A DNA stretch of 64,000 nt from Drosophila pseudoobscura (taxonomy: Eukaryota; Arthropoda; Insecta; Diptera; Drosophilidae), in NCBI RefSeq assembly GCF_009870125.1, contig NC_046679.1, forward strand, positions 2,418,001 to 2,482,000. Direction: 5' to 3'. Position numbers and translations under genes: made by a program. This document shows, one piece after another, positions 24,062 through 37,500 of the stretch (positions within the stretch are counted from its first letter, which is position 1; the number at the start of each line of letters is the position of its first letter). The notes under the pieces are model-generated. The model made no database searches. It was not told the DNA's origin and worked only from the letters and a program-made list of their open reading frames with translations.

Positions 24062-25025
24062 TGTAGGAAGAGGTAGCAATGGAGTTGGTGTTTATCTTTG
24101 CCTGTTGCCTGCTGCCTGCCTTCTGACTGCCTGCTGCCTGCTGCATCTTCTCGGCTCAATTTTCCACTCAATTCTTGCTCTGCTTGAAACTTTAAGCTGA
24201 TCCAAAGTTTTCCCCCCGCCCCCATAGGAAATCCTTTAGACTGCAATCTTTCAGGTTGAAATCTTTAATCTTCTAACTGGGTTATCCACACACACTCACA
24301 CACTCACACATCCACATATCTACATATATCTGTTATACTGTTCATAGGGGAAAAGAGAATGAACCCTTTTGCAAGTCATTCCCATTCATTCCACTTTTTT
24401 TTTTATCAACGATTGAGCTCTCTTTTAACCCCCATCCTCTGGAATTTTGTCATTTGTCATGCACAACGTGACGTATGCGTAATGATTCATTAACAAGCCA
24501 ATTTGCCTGGCCATTCCCTCTCTCTTTCTGGCCGTACGTCCACCTCTCTCTTTCGCTCGCTTGTCGCCAGCTTACGCTCCATTTGTCCGGGGCTATGACG
24601 TCGCCTTGTCATTGCCGGCAGTTTGTGTTTATTACGGACTTTTAATTTATTTCATTACAGAAAATTAGCTCGCTTATCGTCAGCAGAAATCTTAACCCTC
24701 TGCCGCCAGCAAGGACGCCAACACTTAGCCAAATTAATGCTAAAAATATGTACAGAGCACACAACATGGCATGGCATGGCATGGATGCGGGGGGGACTGC
24801 GGGTGGAGACGGGAATAGAGCGTAGACCGGGCCAAATCAAAATCGAAATCAAAAGACACAGTTCAAAGCGACTGTGACGCCGTCGAGGCTGTCCCTGGGA
24901 CTGCCGCTGAGACCACGCCCCATCGTTTATCACCGCCCTCGAGCCACCCCGCGAGAACATCGCGATAAGCAAAGGATAATGCGGCCGTGTAGATTTGTCT
25001 TCCCTTTTCGTCTTCGTCGTTTTCA

Positions 25026-25210
25026 ATACCCGGCAATCGTTAAGAGGATGGGTATGCTGTATATTCGTGCAAGAGAGAGCATCCTGGAGAAGGATTCCAA
25101 AATGTTAATGTACACCGAGGGAAAACCAACTTCTCTGAGCGTGTATTTTTCAGGATACATTCAGTTATTTCCGAAATGGGAACCGGGTACTCTCCAGCAT
25201 TTTTCTGGTG
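25026..25210 (+). repeat. Possible degenerate dispersed repeat bounded by TACCCGG and CCGGGTA
   Basis: The left end is TACCCGGCAATCG, with GGGTATGCTGTATATTCGTG following. CCGGGTACTC near 25183 gives an inverted end. The resemblance to the copy at 20519 is visual only. Confidence 0.35.
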
Positions 25211-28200
25211 CGTTTATTTAAAAAAACAATAGAAAGAGGCGCTCAAAAAATAAAAGTAAACGAAATAAATAACGAAAAGAGGCTGCCATAACAAGAGCAA
25301 ACAAAATAGAGATGGCTGTTACTCCTCTCCCACGTCTCCACTCTCTATGTTTCTTCTCTATTTTCCTCTGTGTCTCTCGATAGCTGGCCCGGCTTTTCTT
25401 GTCAGTCGAGCACAGTTTTTCATTTTTTTTTTTTTTTGGCTCGGGAACCCCGTCTCTTTGGTTTTTTTAAGCTAAAGGATTATTTGCTTGGTTTATTCCT
25501 TTGACTCTGTGTTTTGTTTTGTCTTTGGTTTGTTTTGTCGGCTCCTTCACATTTCGTTTGCCGTTCTGCTCTTGCGGTTTTTTCTGGCCAGGACCCCGCC
25601 TGTTCCCTCAGGGTTTATTTGCGCGCCTAAGCACGACCTTGGATATATATAGTATATAGTATTTGTATGTGTGTTTATTTTTATGTCGCCTTTTTGGGTT
25701 ATCAACGGATGGATCCTGGGAGCCCGGCGCCAAAGCCGGATCTGTTAGTTTAGTTTATTGCTTAGCAGCTGATTTTGGTTTATTAATTTCGCATTAAAGC
25801 TCCTACTTTTGCCCCTTTACCATGCGAGTATTTACAGTTCACATGGGTCCCATTTAAGTTGAAGTAAACGAGGAAATTTATTACGGCCAACTTGTATTCG
25901 CCGTATCTATCGGTGCCAGTGCCAGTGCCATCAAAAGTTGATCTACAATCTGGAGCGGACCATCTTTATATTGCACATTAATTTTCGGTTCATCTTCCGC
26001 GCTCGTCAAATGTCTCAATTCCATAAAAATGCAAATTGCTGGGGAAACGGGAGCCACTTCCTGCCGCCCTGTCTTTAAACGGAACAAAAGCCAAACTGAA
26101 ATTGCATGAGAATTATGACCTCTATGAGGCAGTCCGCAGTCCGCTGTCCGCTGTCCGCGGTCCATCTCCTCTTTCTGTCTGTCTCCCTGTACGAGTATGT
26201 CAGTCAGTCAGTCTCTCTGTCTGGTAAGTGGGTCGCCAACTGGAAGCAAAGTGACTGGAAACTTTCGCTGCCCTCAGCGGATTTTTATCCCAGAGATTTA
26301 TGAGCTGAGACAGGGAATGATGACCCGACCCTCGTTTGCTGATGTCCTGATCTGCTCTTCACGCTCATTTTGCAGCCTGGACACTTTTTATGCCCCACCA
26401 CCTGCGGTCAAGCTGCGAAAAAACCACAAAAAGGCATCGCATCGGCCATCATCATCCACCAGAGGAAGAAAGTCCCATTTAGGGCTAATAAACTGGCCTG
26501 CTTTGCATAAGAACAAATGTGGCCATTGGCTAAGCAGCATTTTTATCAAAAGGTAATTGGATTTGCGTGGCCTCGAATTGGCTGCCATCCAGCGTTCCTT
26601 TGATTAAAAATGTTAGCAACAACATGGGCAGCCCGCGTTGAAGAAAAGCTTAAAAAATCACGTGCGGTTTTGGGTAATACATTTTTCAAAACCAGCAACA
26701 CCGACTCCTACAAAAGAAAGCAGGATGAAAAATCAAGAAATGGCTGGAATTTGGGTATCGAAGCGATACATACTCTTTGGCGTGAGATTTTTCGTGAAAT
26801 AGATGAGCCTCAAAATGAAGTACAGCCTTTATCATACATATATGTTGGACAAATCCGACACCTCTTCGAAAGAGTAAATTGAAAGAGTACAATTACGAAC
26901 ATGCTTGGAATTTCTGGCAGCGGCGCTCCGCCACACCCATTACCTGCTTAATGCAATATACAGCCACCCACGTAGCCACCCAGCTATTGCCAGCAGCCAC
27001 CAAAAAATGGCCGCTGGCTGCTGGTCAATGCGGCCGGCCACCAGGTTGGCGTCGCTATAGCCTTACATTATATTTTTCTCTCTCTCTATACGTATGCTTG
27101 TGTGTGTATGTGAGGTGATTTTTTGTTCTCATACTCTTTTTTTGGTAGATTTTGTTTGCGGCTGCTTTGTTTTCGCTTCGTGTCCCTTTTTTGCGCTTAC
27201 GCCATTCTCGTTTATTTATTAGCAATTTTATTAGCTATGAATTTGTTTGTTTTTATCGTGCACCTCACCGCAGTACAGCCGCAGAGCAAGTGGTGGAAGG
27301 TGAAAGGGTAGCGGAATGGGACGAAGAGGTTAAAGCGAGTAGAAGGAGAAGAACAAAAACAAGGCCAGAGAATGAAGAACAAACAACTAGCGCCTAAGCC
27401 AACTTTCACCGCACCGAGCGAAAAAAATGGTTGTCCGAATATTTTAATTTAATTTCAGAAGTTCAAAAGTATCTATGATCCATTTTTGAAGATATATTTT
27501 ATCACATCAATTACATTTAGAAATTTCAACTTCGGACTTAGTATCAAAAGTACACTAAAATTTTACAAGGGCAACATTTTGGATTATCATTAAATAATTT
27601 AAAAATGGTAAAGCTTGAATATATTTTTTTGAGTGCACCTCAAAAGGGTATTTGTTGGGTTCTGGTCGACTTTGTTTTCCTGGCGAATGAAAGTGATTTA
27701 TATTTCCAATAATGAAAGTGACTGCCACCCTCCCGAAAGCTTTTCGACTCCTGCTCCTCTTTTATGTACTCTTTGAAACATTTAAATTTAAATATTTTCG
27801 CCTATGCCTTGATTTATTCTTTTGCACCGGACCACCAATCCACCCTGCACCACACAACAAAACAAAAACAACAATGAAGCCCAGGGGCTAGGGACCCCAT
27901 TCCGGAGTAGCTGGTGGGTCGTTTCACGCCCGAGCTCCTCACAAAAGGAGTGATGCGATGCGAACCGCTTTTATTTGTCTTGACTTGTCAACTGAGGTGA
28001 TTAAAATTTAGGGATTTGCGGAGCCCCAACTCAGAAAAAGAATTGTCAACCCGCAAAAAAGGTGAAGAGGGACAGGTGAAAGGATCTATGTATAAAGAAT
28101 GCAAATTAGTTTGTTTGTTTTGGGTAAAAATCTCCCAAAAGTAAATAAAACATTCAAGCGACAAAATGAGGCTTTAATTCGCTGAAAAGTTCAATCTACA

Positions 28201-28534
28201 GATGATTATGAATGGCACTTAATGGCCTGAAATCTGAATACCAGTCGAATTAGCTGAATGACCACTCCACTCCACGAGAATCCTTTTCGAGTCCCCAAAT
28301 GAATCCCATAATTTCAACAGCTCTTTTTTATCATTTCAGTCAAACTGCAATTATACACTTTTATTCTTATGCACATCTCCAGCCGATGCTTAATTGAAAT
28401 GGTTAGACCCCCAAACCAGAGGGGGCAAGAATAAATTTAAAATGTTAATTCATTTGAGCAACCCTCGTTCCCATTACCTGCCCCATTGGCCACTTGAGAA
28501 CGTAGCACCACTCCTCTTGCCCTCCATACAACTC

Positions 28535-28690
28535 ATATACCCTTCGAAGAGCGGCTGCATACCACTTTCTTGATGAAGAATGGTACTTCGAAAAGCATCG
28601 AAAGCCCATAATAAATATAATTATACTTCATGAGAAAGATCAGCATGTGTCTTCTGACACACCCATGCAGGGAGAGTATACAAAGATTTG
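28535..28690 (+). repeat. Possible degenerate dispersed repeat
   Basis: It starts ATACCCTTCGAAGAG, like the element at 4351, and is followed by a run of short GGTAC/CGAAA motifs. No ORF. Confidence 0.3.
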
Positions 28691-29367
28691 TTGTAGCTTT
28701 CTTCGCTTTCTTTTTCTCTTGTTTTTATTTTAAAACATGCACTAAATGCTCCCCTTGCGGCAATTTAATAAATATAAAAGCCGCGCCAGCAGCTTGAGTA
28801 AAACCAGCGCCCCCTCCGTCCACACATAGCCATTACAGGTAAAAGCAGGAGCGGTTCACAATGAAAAGGTTAGCGGATGGGTTCTCCAAAACAGAAAGCC
28901 TTCGAAATCTAGTTATTAATCCGGTAAGCCGATAAATACTACTACGATTATTTTACTTTTATTTTATTGTCAATGTTGTGGCCCTTTTTTGGATTCCTTC
29001 GTAAAACCGTTCCTGAATCGAAGCGCACACTGCCTGCATTAAATTTTCACTATTTTCAGCGTAAAAAAACACACACACACATACTCCCCACACACACACA
29101 CAAACAGACGTACACAGAAATAAAGACGGGCGCCAGGGCCACGTCAATTGAATAGGTAGGTAGGCGCAGAGCCAAAAGTGTTGGCCATAAGTCAGAAAAC
29201 ATGAATAACAAATCAATTCAGTTTTAACGGCGCGGTGGAGCAAATTCTTGGGCATGGTAGAGGACACACAGACAGGGCACATAGAGAACACAGAACACCT
29301 TTGAAAGGTGAGAAAACGAGGTGTTGAAAGGCCAAAAGAGAAAAGAGACTCTTAAGAGCGACCCCCC

Positions 29368-29400
29368 AAAACACACACACACACACACACAGACACACAC
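29368..29400. repeat. (CA)n microsatellite
   Basis: About sixteen CA units with one GA interruption. Other CA runs lie at 29080-29102 and 31410-31452. Confidence 0.9.
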
Positions 29401-30016
29401 CTTCGTGGATGTGGGGGTGTTAATGGCAGGCTGGCGTCTCCTCGGCCATTGCCGGGCGTCGGGCATTTTGAATTTTTAATGGAAAATGGCCCCGCCTGCT
29501 TACATGGAACCATTCTCCCATTCCCATTCCTAACATCCGCCTCCACTCGACACTACCACTGTTCCACATTCTTTATTTTTTTTTTAGGCATGTTTGCATA
29601 CACTTACGGCCAGCAAACTATGCATATGCATGTGTGTTAGTGTGAGTGTGTGCTTGAGTATGTGGGTATACCACTAGCCCCCCACTCTCCCTCTCTCTCT
29701 CTCTCTTCTTACGCTTATAGCCTCCCCACCCACAGTCGGCTCTTTTTTATCCCCTGGCAAAATTGTCCGGTAATAAATTTTCAGCGTTTCCTGCCGACAA
29801 AGCGCCGCACTTTACAACACTTTTGGCATAAGCAAACAAACATATACATATACGTATGCAGGGGAAAGTGTGTCTGTGTGTGAGTGAGTGTGTCCATGCG
29901 TGTGAAAGGGTATATGCATGTGTGAGAGTGTGAGTGAGCGGCCATGTAACGGAAGTTAAGTACACACTAAGTTGAACTCGTGCGCTTGTAGCGGCGCTTC
30001 CTTCATATGTTTTGAT

Positions 30017-30040
30017 ACTCTCTCTCTCTCTCTCTCTCTC
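30017..30040. repeat. (CT)n microsatellite
   Basis: About twelve CT units. Confidence 0.9.
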
Positions 30041-32440
30041 AAACATGGATACATCTCCTCCTCTTGCTGTGAAGCACCTTGCCGTCGCCTCCTCCTCCTC
30101 CTCACCCTCTCCCATTCCTTCCTTCCGCTATTTGCTTGCAGGTGAAAATGTTTGAGATTCTGCCGGTGCTGTCCAAAAGCTTAGAACAAAACTTTTTTGG
30201 TATGCCATCAACATTGATGTCCCGTCACCCGTACCCTTCACATACCCCTCCATTAATGTGCGAAGGTTTCTATGTAGTGCTGTTTGTGCTTCCAGTGTTA
30301 AGTATGTTTTTTGAGCAATTCATGTAGACAAGAGGAGCCACCATGGGAGACGTACTCTTTGGCACATACTCTCTTTATAGGTTGAGTATTTTTTTGACAC
30401 CCGATAATCGTGAAGAGAAGGAAGGGGATGTAGCATTCATGCAGATTTATGTTACATGTTGCCAAGGGAAAGAAAGGGTTATATTGCTTCTAGATTACCT
30501 AACAGAACTTGAAAACTAGCTTGAGTCATCCTAAAAATATATATTAATTAAAAATTTAACACAAATATTAAGATTTTTGAAACTTTTAGTCCTAGGAAAT
30601 AATAAAAAAATAGAATACTATTACCAAATCAGATCGATCCAAAGATAATGCCTAATATATATAACTTCTATACAACGATTGATCCAAAGAGGTATGTTCA
30701 TCTGCGACTCCCCAAGCTAACGCATGCAACCTTCTGTGTCCTTTAGTTAGCTTAATTTTTGCAGGTTCCTTTCCTGGTGCATCGCAAACAGCATCAGCAC
30801 AAAAATTCAGCACAAGTGTTGGTAAGCTGCCCTCGTTGTTGTTACTTGAGCTAATAGAACACTTGACAACACTGGCCCCAGTCCCACCACCACCATCCAG
30901 ATGATTATGCACAGGTGCAGTACGCGGGTGTAGTACGGAACGGGCTAGAGATGGGTATGGTGTGGCGTTTTCGAGCCTGTTTATGTAGTACCCTCATTAA
31001 CTGTCATTACACAATTTCCATACAAAAAAAATGTGTGTGTGTTGAGCACAAGCCTCTCCAGCCCTGCGGCACGTCCAAGGGGCTCCACAAAAGTTCTCTC
31101 TTCTCGGGCTACTGCTACCTCAGCCCCCATTGGCATGTGTGTTTGTCTGTGTGTGTGTGCTTCCGAGTCTCTGTTTGTCTTTAGAAAAAAAGAAAATAAC
31201 TTTTTAAATTGTGTTAAATATTCCATTAAACAGAAAGCTTTTTGTATGCAGTTGCAAACAAGTGTTTGTTGTAAGAACAACAGAAACTGTCAGTTGTGGC
31301 ACCGATGGTATGGTATATAGATGCGCGTGCCGCAGATAAGTTGCCACATTGAAAGGCAGCCGCGTGTGGGAGAAGCATCAGAAGGTGGACCCTCCGATCG
31401 GCCTCCCCCATACACACACACACACAACCACACACAACCACACACCCACACAGACGCACTCAATAAGCCTGGACTTTTTATTATAATTTTATGCTCAAAT
31501 GCATACCACTTTATTGTTCTGGTAAACTTTTGCTAACCGAACCAAACCGAACCCAACCCCAACCCCAACGTCAGCCCCAGCCCCAGCCGACCCCTTCCGG
31601 CCGCTCGGTTCCCATCAAGTTTATTGCGGGGCTTAGCAACTTCCATGACAGAGCATTAATTGAGTCGGCAAGCTTTTAAAATAATTGCCAACATGCAAGT
31701 ACACTTTTTATGCGAGAATGCCACTTTTTACTTTTATTCAAAATCTGATACGCTGCAATTTATTGGTCAACTAATGAGGAGGGAAAAACACAGTCTATCA
31801 ATGATATACGAGTATCATTTGACAGAGATACACGAGTGTGTTCATTTTGTATACATGTCTAGATACATAAATATATATGTATGCACACACCCTGGTGTTT
31901 AGGGTGTTTATACATATTGAACTTATACTACATAAATAGGTAGCTTTAATATACACCTAACTATACTAATTAGTTTCAGTTGTTACTTCTGCAATGATCC
32001 AAACATGAATATTGAACACATATGTTATGAAACATATTGAAATCTCTCTCCCAACCCAGGTCATTTACATTCCAAAATTCAAATTAATCTGGGTCCTGAA
32101 ACTGAGGCTATGAGACTGACATCGGATTAAGTTTATCGACGCATATCATTCCTCCCTACCTAATGCACTTCAGGTATCACAACTTATAAAAAAAATATAT
32201 AAACGTGCATATAAGTACAAATTATAAACGCTGTTTATAACTATCGTGCTTTATCGTTCTTATCGTTGGTCTACCCCAAAAGTCGTGTGCTCGCGCTGAT
32301 GCAGTCTCCAAGTCTTATTTGTTAATAGTCCTTATCGTTTATTTTCATGATTACCGTTTGTCTGCCCCAAAATGTGGCTGCTCCTAGAAAAAGGAGCCAG
32401 CAAGCAACGAATCACCAACAGTTAATGAAACTTACAGCAA

Positions 32441-32770
32441 ATGTTAGATTGCAGAATGCCTTACATGCCGAAAATCACCTACGATGAAAATCTCAAGGTC
32501 TGGAGTGGACCCGAAAGATCGAACTACTTCCCATGGGATGCGGTCAATGGTGATGAGGCCGATGCCTCTGTGGTGAAGAAGCACGGCACCATACTGTGTT
32601 CCCACGACGTGTTGGACTTTGTAAATTAACATATTAAGGCCAAGTATAAGCAGTTGAACGCTGGAGTCATCATTGTAGATGATCTGAAGCGATGTGGTAA
32701 TGGCAAAACGAATCGACGCGCCAACAAGGACCACTTTCTAAAGCTTAAGAATCTCAAAGAACATAAATGA
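32441..32770 (+). pseudogene. Intronless reading frame with one premature stop (probable pseudogene)
   Basis: An ATG at 32441 (second ATG 32456, third 32465) opens a frame that stays open for 62 codons to a TAA at 32627-32629. The same frame then runs on without another stop for 46 codons, to a TGA at 32768-32770. Both halves have coding-like composition (KVWSGPERSNYFPWD and HGTILCSHDVLDF before the stop; AGVIIVDDLKRCG and many Lys/Asn after it). Joined, it would be about 109 residues with a basic C-terminus. I do not recognise the family. The lack of introns suits a decayed retrocopy. A TTATCGTT motif occurs three times upstream (32251, 32259 and 32333). Alternatively, a truncated protein of up to 62 aa is made, or the stop is a sequencing error. 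Confidence 0.5.
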
Positions 32771-32779
32771 TTGCGATTT

Positions 32780-33950
32780 CATGGAATGCCTTCATTAAAC
32801 AAGTTTTTTAAATAATTACATAAGAAATATAATGGAAATTGTAAAAGAAAGCGATTTAATATAAATTTTGAAATAAAATATGACTATTTTTTATTTTTGC
32901 AGATATACATTTGAGTGTTTGAAAATGTCATAAGTATATAAGTGTTTATAACTAAACACTTTTCGAACCAAAGTTCCGTATGAATTTTAGATCATATTAT
33001 TTAAAGGCTGTTCGGAAAAATTCGTAGAAAACATACATAAATGTAAATTTTATCAGCGCGCGCGGATTCGCATTTCGAACAGATCAATTGTGTAAAATAG
33101 TGTAAAGTATATCAAAGGCAGCCAATTCCTTCAATCGACATTATTGGAAATTGGGCAAACAGTGGAATTGCGCTCTCCTTTTCTTTCTCGCCGCTGCTCT
33201 CTCGTTGTGTAAGTGTATCATAATAATAGTAAAATAAAAAATAAATCAATCGTACAATTCGGCAACATTTGCCTTATTTTCTGATACCTTGACTTACAAA
33301 TTCAACCCAAGTACTTTTCTGTATATTTTATCGTCGAAATTATGTTATAGTCATCATTTCATCAATCTATTAAATTTAATTTTTGTAGCTATATAAGGTT
33401 TTCGGTCTTGCATCATTAATTCCACTGCATTTCATTCATATCCTTGTCACTCATTCCCTTTCAAACAATTCAACTTTGGCGCGCAACTCTAGCGATTAAC
33501 CAATCGACTGGGTCCAAATGTGCAGTAGCCGTATCGTTTATGTTCATACCTTATTCTTTAATCAATCCTCTTAAAAAGAGTCCTTAAAATTAGCCAATAT
33601 TGTAGGAAATTGATTCATTAATCTGATTAAATTAAGTGTTCAGTGCTGAAGGTCTCAGCTAGCTGGTAATATTCAACCGAATATCAAAATCGAGGAATAT
33701 GATATTCGATCGGACCAGATCAGACAGGCCAGACCCCATGGTCGAACAGTAAATACACACACGAATATTCTGACACTTGAAGAGTTATAGAATAGAATAA
33801 GAATATGTTGTTGAGGCGAAAGATATCGTGGTTTTTGCTGCAAGTAGAGAGGAAGGATAGGACGCATCCACAAGAAGAATTTACAAACACATTTAGCTCC
33901 AGTTGTTGACCTGTTAAAAAAGAGGGTGGTTAAGTGGGTTAAGTTCGTTT
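32780..33950. other. AT-rich intergenic DNA between the pseudogene and Calnexin 99A
   Basis: No ORF or RNA gene is supported. A GTAATATTCAA...GAGGAATATG motif at about 33667-33700 recurs at 34175-34200 next to the Calnexin promoter, which suggests a local duplication or paired old repeat. Confidence 0.5.
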
Positions 33951-33956
33951 TTTTAT

Positions 33957-34286
33957 CGGTATATTTTAAAAATGTATATTTCGGTATATTTCAGAGAGTC
34001 AAACGGTATATTTTATTGTCAAGTAAGAGAAGGGGTATGGACAGCAGGCAAAAACAGACAAGTCAAATTGCAAAGTTCGTACGAACCTCACTTCGCGTGT
34101 GCGGCCAATATACCTTGAACACAAAATCAGCTTCTTGTCTCCAAGGCAAAAGGGGTGGACTTTCTCAAGTAGCTAGTAATATTCAAAAACGAGGAATATG
34201 TATAATAGAACTAGAATCGTCAGTATATTTACGGTATATTTTTAGAATGAGACGGTATATTACTTGGGGTCGGACGGTATATTTAA
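33957..34286 (+). promoter_or_regulatory. Clustered GGTATATTT elements upstream of Calnexin 99A
   Basis: The motif GGTATATTT or a close variant occurs at 33958, 33974, 33983, 34005, 34222, 34233, 34254 and 34276, in two groups of four separated by about 210 bp. It matches the Drosophila core-promoter motif known as Ohler motif 6 (KTYRGTATWTTT), typical of TATA-less broadly expressed genes. No TATA box precedes the Calnexin ATG, so the start site probably lies between about 34290 and 34440. Assignment to Calnexin is by proximity and strand. Confidence 0.5.
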
Positions 34287-34595
34287 TCGAAAATGAAATG
34301 TAGCAAATGTGTAGTTACCGTGTAGCAAATAAACAAATTTTTTGTCAGGCAGAAGAAGAAAAGTATAATTTAATTTAGCTGAATTTCAATTAGTCGTCGT
34401 GCTAGATTTCGATTCTCGTTTTTTCGCAGCGCCCGCAGTTCGAGGAAATTGGTGAAAAGCAACGCAAGCAGCGACAGAAGACCACAGAAAGCAGCAGATA
34501 ATTGTGTTTCCATTTCTACAAACACGAGAGCCGTGCCGGGGAGGTGGTTGAAACAGCAAAACCAGCAGCAGCAGCAGCCGCTAATCGGGAAGAAA

Positions 34596-37500
34596 ATGCA
34601 GTGGAAGTTCGGGGGGAGCAGCGCAGCGCTGGCGTTGCTGCTGGCCTGCAGCTTACTGCTGTCCGTGACAGCCGATGCGGAGTTCGGTGTCGATGCCGAC
34701 GACTTTGAGGATGGCCAAGTCGAAGATGTTCAGGTGAGAGCGCAAATATCGCACAAATGTGTAGACCGGCGGGGGTAGCCGGTGAGAAAAGTACACGTCA
34801 GTGGAAGAAGCGTCTAGAATATTTGGTGAGGGGTGGGCCGGGCCGGTCACCCGTTGTTTATAGCCCCCAATTAACATTTATCTGTCATTTTCCTAAAGTG
34901 CCAGAGGAAAACCTCACGCACAACTTATGCAAACCCACCCACCCCCACTCCTCCTCCTCCTCCCATTATCTGCCTCTCGCTGGGAAGTGTGTCAATATTT
35001 AAGCGACCGCGTGGTCGTCTCTTTTTTTATCGCAACTTCACTTATCTAACACCAAACGTGTCTTTTCATTCAGGAGGAGACGGTCGGCGCTGATGAGGAG
35101 CTGGTCTACGAGAGCCCTGTGATCGAGCCCAAGAAGTTCCACTTTGCCGACCATTTCGATGATGTTGAGGAGTCGCGCAAGCTGTGGGTCAACTCGCAGG
35201 CCAAGAAGGACGACATTGCCGAAGAGATCTCCAAGTACGATGGCATCTGGAGCTGGGAGTCACCGCAGCGGATCGTCTGGGCGAAAGATAAGGGACTGGT
35301 ACTCAAATCGAAGGCAAAGCATGCTGCCATCTCGGCACGCCTCCGCAAGCAGTTCGATTTCAAGGCAGAAAAACCACTGGTGGTGCAATATGAGGTCACA
35401 CTGCAGGTGCGTCTATCTAGACTCTGGAGATATGCTAATTCTGTGTGTGGATTGCATCAGCCCAGCCTAAGCCTAAGGCTGGACAAATCCAATTAATACT
35501 TGTTACTACTGTTCCACCCCCAAATGCCACTCTTTGACCCAATTTCTACGTTTTGCTTTGCAGGAGGGTCAAGATTGCGGCGGCTCGTACATCAAGCTGC
35601 TGTCCGCTGGCAAGGAAACCGACAATCTTAAGTCGGTAAGTTGCCGACCCCACCCACCTCCGTATGCGAGTAGCCCCCGAAAATGTTTCATATTTTCTGT
35701 TTTGCTCTGTAGTTCAATGACAAGACACCCTACACCATCATGTTCGGGCCGGACAAGTGCGGGAACGATGTGAAATTGCATTTCATATTCCGTCACGTTA
35801 ATCCAATTAACGGCACCATCACCGAGAAGCATTGCAACAAACCAAAGTAAGTCGAAGTGCCATGTGTCTGTGTGTGTTTTCTGGGGGTTCATTTGCTGCT
35901 GCTGCTGCTGCTTCTGTTTGCCGATAAGCTGGGGCGGCTGTCGGGGGTCTGTCTATTTATTTTTACCCTCGCGGCATGCGGAACAGCTGCCGGCATCATT
36001 CGGTCAATCGGTCATTCACTTTCGCTTTCTCTCTCTCCGCTTGCAGGAACCGGCTGGACGATCTCTTTAAGGATAAGCTCCCACATTTGTATCAGCTTGT
36101 AGTCCATCCCGACAACAGCTTCGAGATTCGAGTGGATCACAAAATCGTCAATGAGGGCTCCCTACTGACAGACTTTAAGCCGCCCGTAAATCCGCCAGCA
36201 CAGATCGATGACCCGAATGACCACAAGCCAGAGTCGTGGGATGAGCGCGAGAAGATACCAGATCCCACAGCATCGAAGCCCAGTGATTGGGATGAGGATG
36301 CACCGCCCCAGCTGCCCGATCCGGATGCTGTTATGCCCGAGGGCTGGCTGGAGGATGAGCCCGACATGATATTCGATCCCACGGCCAGCAAGCCCGAGGA
36401 TTGGGATGCCGAAATCGATGGCGAATGGGAGGCACCGCTGGTGGATAACCCCGTCTGTGAGAAAACCGTTGGCTGTGGCAAGTGGAAGGCTCCGCTGATC
36501 CCCAATCCCAACTACAAGGGCAAGTGGCGTGCACCGAGCATTGACAATCCCAACTATCAGGGCAAGTGGTCTCCTCGCAAGATTGCCAATCCCGATTTCT
36601 TTGAAGATCTAAAGCCGTTCCGCATGACACCGATTGTAAGTGTCTCTTTTTCTCTTTTTTTTATCCTATGGAAACACACGCTTATTCCGTTCCGTCTTAG
36701 AGTGCTGTGGGTCTGGAGCTCTGGTCCATGTCTAGCGACATTCTCTTCGACAATCTTATCGTCACCGATGATGTGGCGGTGGCCCGTGATTTTGCTGCCA
36801 ATAGTTTTGATGTCAAGCGTCGCTATATTGATCGTGAATCGGTAAGTTAACTGCCACGCCTCCTCCACCCATAAACAAGCACACACAACAAACACACGCA
36901 CAGAGAGAAATCGAATGATTTTGCTAATCGAATGCATCTATCCGCAACGGAAGAAAACCCTGTGGCATCGCCTGATGCGCCGCATGAACTACAAGCCTGG
37001 ATGGTGGGCCCTGTACTTCCTGTACCTTCTCATTCCGGCCAGTTGTTATATCTTCTATTTGTACCGTCGCGCCAAAGAGGTTGGACGCCTTTGGCGTCGT
37101 TTTCTCACTTTTAATCAGAACACACGCTACACGCTTCAACACATTCATTGCCTATGCACATTTGCACAATTATTGCTATTTGCCGTTTCCATTTTGTAGG
37201 ACTCATTCGTGAATAAGGTAGTCGAGCTAGCCAAGGCCAATCCCGTGGTCGCGGGCATTGCCCTGGTGGTCTTTGTCGTGCTATTCGTTTTCCTTACCAT
37301 TTGGTGTAGATTTGGTGCCGCTAAGAAAGAGGTAAAGTTGCTTACTTTGTTGAGTAAAGATTGGAGGTGTTTCTATGCATTTCTAATATTAATTTTTGGG
37401 TTTGAAGGACGCTGCCAAACGCGCTGCCGCTCAGGCAAAGAAAACCGATGAACCACAACCCGATGAGGCACCCGAAGAGGAGGAGGAAAGCGATCCATCG

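Larger units (their letters stand above)
20670..32240. other. Non-coding DNA, third part of the gene-free block
   Basis: No supportable gene. It includes a G-rich GGGTAGT tract, long GA, CA and CT microsatellites, and two more dispersed-repeat fragments (25026 and 28535). The motif CATACTCTTTGGC at about 26768 and the similar sequence at about 30367 may be remnants of one further repeat family. Confidence 0.6.
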
